DNA of 64,000 nt from assembly GCF_003260995.1 (NCBI RefSeq), contig NZ_CP030040.1, positions 3,147,176 through 3,211,175 on the forward strand. The letters run 5' to 3'. The translations under genes were made by a program, and so were the position numbers. How positions within the stretch are numbered: position 1 is the stretch's first letter; every line of letters begins with the position of its first letter. The notes below the pieces were generated by a model that was not told where the DNA came from, did no database searches, and saw only the letters and a list, made by a program, of their open reading frames with translations. Origin of the DNA: Acetobacterium sp. KB-1. Lineage in GTDB: Bacteria > Bacillota > Clostridia > Eubacteriales > Eubacteriaceae. Shown here one piece after another: positions 63,193 through 64,000 of the stretch.

Positions 63193-64000
63193 ATGATAGA
63201 AAAAAAGAATCAGAGTTCGAATAAAAGAAAAAAGTCGATTCTTAAGATCGGGATGGCCAGTGTGATCATCACCTGTGTGGTAGGAACGGCCAGTTCTTTT
63301 GTTTTTGCTAAGGAGATCAAAGTAACCGTTGATGACAACGAGAGAATGCTCAGCGGTGGCATATTCCAAAATGTTGGCGATGTGCTTGAAGACAACGGGA
63401 TAAAACTGGGTGATCAATATTCTGTCAATGTGAATACCAAATCGGTACTGTTTACGGTTGATAATATCGAAGTGAAAAGCAAAGCCAGTGGTGAGCTGGC
63501 TTTTGACGGGAAAACCATTATTTATCAGACAGAAGCAAAAACTGTGGGTGATTTACTCAAAGAGTATCAGATCGAACTAGAAGATCTTGACCGGGTTGAA
63601 CCTGGCAAATCGACGCGCTTAGAAGATGCAAAGAAAATTAAGGTGATCCGGGTTCAGGTTGAAGAATTGCCAAGCCGACAGGTTGTCACCTATACTACCC
63701 AGAATAAAGATAATCCGGAAATGGAAGTTGGTAAAAGCAAGACTGTTCAGGTTGGGGTTGATGGCGAATCCAGTCAGGTTGAACGGGTGCTTTATGAAAA
63801 TGGTGTGGAAGTTAAACGAGAAATTATTTTTGATGAAATTGTAACCGCACCGACACCTGAAATTGTGGAAGTGGGAACAAAAGCAGTGGTTGAAACCCCA
63901 GCAGCGGTGGCAGAAACTCCGGCAGTGGTAAAACCCCCGGCAGTGGTCGAGACTCCCGTGGTTGAAACACCAGTAGTAAAAGAGCCGGTTCCAGCTCCGG
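63193..64000 (+). CDS. Secreted DUF348/G5 cell-wall protein (YabE/Rpf-like), 3' truncated
   Basis: ATG 63193 follows GGAGG at 63184-63188; the frame is open to the window end (269 codons visible). A basic N terminus and one hydrophobic segment (~17-38, ending SSFVFAKE) form a signal peptide or anchor. Two DUF348 repeats (VTVDDNERMLSGGIFQNVGDVLEDNGI; KTIIYQTEAKTVGDLLKEYQI) are followed by a G5 domain (residues ~150-220, with TTQNKDNPEMEVGKSKTVQVGVDG). A Val/Pro/Thr/Glu-rich repeat stretch (VETPAVV units) starts near 225. Relatives often end in a 3D lytic domain, which would be outside the window. Confidence 0.85.
   Translation, partial: MIEKKNQSSNKRKKSILKIGMASVIITCVVGTASSFVFAKEIKVTVDDNERMLSGGIFQNVGDVLEDNGIKLGDQYSVNVNTKSVLFTVDNIEVKSKASGELAFDGKTIIYQTEAKTVGDLLKEYQIELEDLDRVEPGKSTRLEDAKKIKVIRVQVEELPSRQVVTYTTQNKDNPEMEVGKSKTVQVGVDGESSQVERVLYENGVEVKREIIFDEIVTAPTPEIVEVGTKAVVETPAAVAETPAVVKPPAVVETPVVETPVVKEPVPAP

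Overview
The window looks like part of an acetogenic Firmicute chromosome, most likely Acetobacterium or a close Eubacteriaceae relative. The evidence is two UroD-type methyltransferase/corrinoid-protein pairs of the O-demethylase kind, a complete MtrH/BCCT/MttB/corrinoid cluster of the glycine betaine demethylation kind, a RamA-like ASKHA protein, clostridial ChW repeats, a T-box leader, and AGGAGG-type ribosome sites with frequent GTG/TTG starts. The genus is an inference from gene content. No rRNA, tRNA or CRISPR array was seen.

Layout: (1) nt 1-5661, a tightly packed plus-strand operon for oxidation of an amine or amino acid: glutamate-synthase-like GXGXG and FMN subunits, an HcnABC/opine-oxidase-like set of 2Fe-2S, FAD and DadA-type flavoproteins, a separate BFD protein, and RidA. 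(2) 5.8-13.2 kb, mixed accessory genes: a GGCT-like protein, a surface protein with an NPKTG sorting signal, a PAS-PocR-GGDEF protein, a NodB deacetylase, an AEC permease and a DUF2284 protein. (3) 13.2-15.4 kb, the first corrinoid/UroD methyltransferase pair behind a long structured leader. (4) 15.4-24.3 kb, a lipoprotein, an AgrA/AgrC-like two-component pair, DAHP synthase, a GGDEF/HD-GYP protein, an alpha/beta hydrolase, a 1 kb non-coding stretch that probably encodes a large structured RNA, and a DUF389 membrane protein. (5) 24.4-30.5 kb, gltD and gltB on the minus strand. (6) 31-33.8 kb, the second corrinoid/UroD pair on the minus strand with a TetR regulator. (7) 34.0-35.3 kb, an intact IS3-family element with a 5-bp target duplication. 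(8) 35.3-40.1 kb, a lipoprotein, a PiT phosphate transporter with its DUF47 partner, and a secreted subtilase. (9) 40.2-48.3 kb, a sigma-54 activator divergent from the betaine cluster mtgA-BCCT-mtgB-mtgC-BCCT, followed at 48.6 kb by a chemoreceptor. (10) 51.8-59.1 kb, minus-strand genes: a PH/SHOCT protein, an orphan FMN glutamate-synthase-like protein, a DUF4956/VTC pair and an OmpR/histidine kinase pair. (11) 59.3-64 kb, rhodanese plus a RamA-like protein lacking its ferredoxin domain, a T-box-controlled TrpB2, and the start of a G5/DUF348 cell-wall protein.

How the genes work together: BCCT carriers import a betaine, MtgB moves a methyl group to the MtgC corrinoid, and MtgA passes it to tetrahydrofolate for the Wood-Ljungdahl pathway. 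A sigma-54 activator probably controls this through a 20-bp inverted repeat and a canonical -24/-12 promoter. The two UroD/corrinoid pairs would feed methyl groups from other donors, probably aryl methyl ethers, into the same pool, but each lacks its own MtrH-type second methyltransferase. The ASKHA protein may reactivate corrinoid proteins. The operon at the left edge could process amino or N-alkyl-amino compounds. The least explained segments are the ~600-nt candidate RNA at 22.4-23.0 kb, the left-edge amine oxidation operon, the ferredoxin-less activator, and the two corrinoid proteins that are identical over 206 residues although their genes differ at many silent sites.
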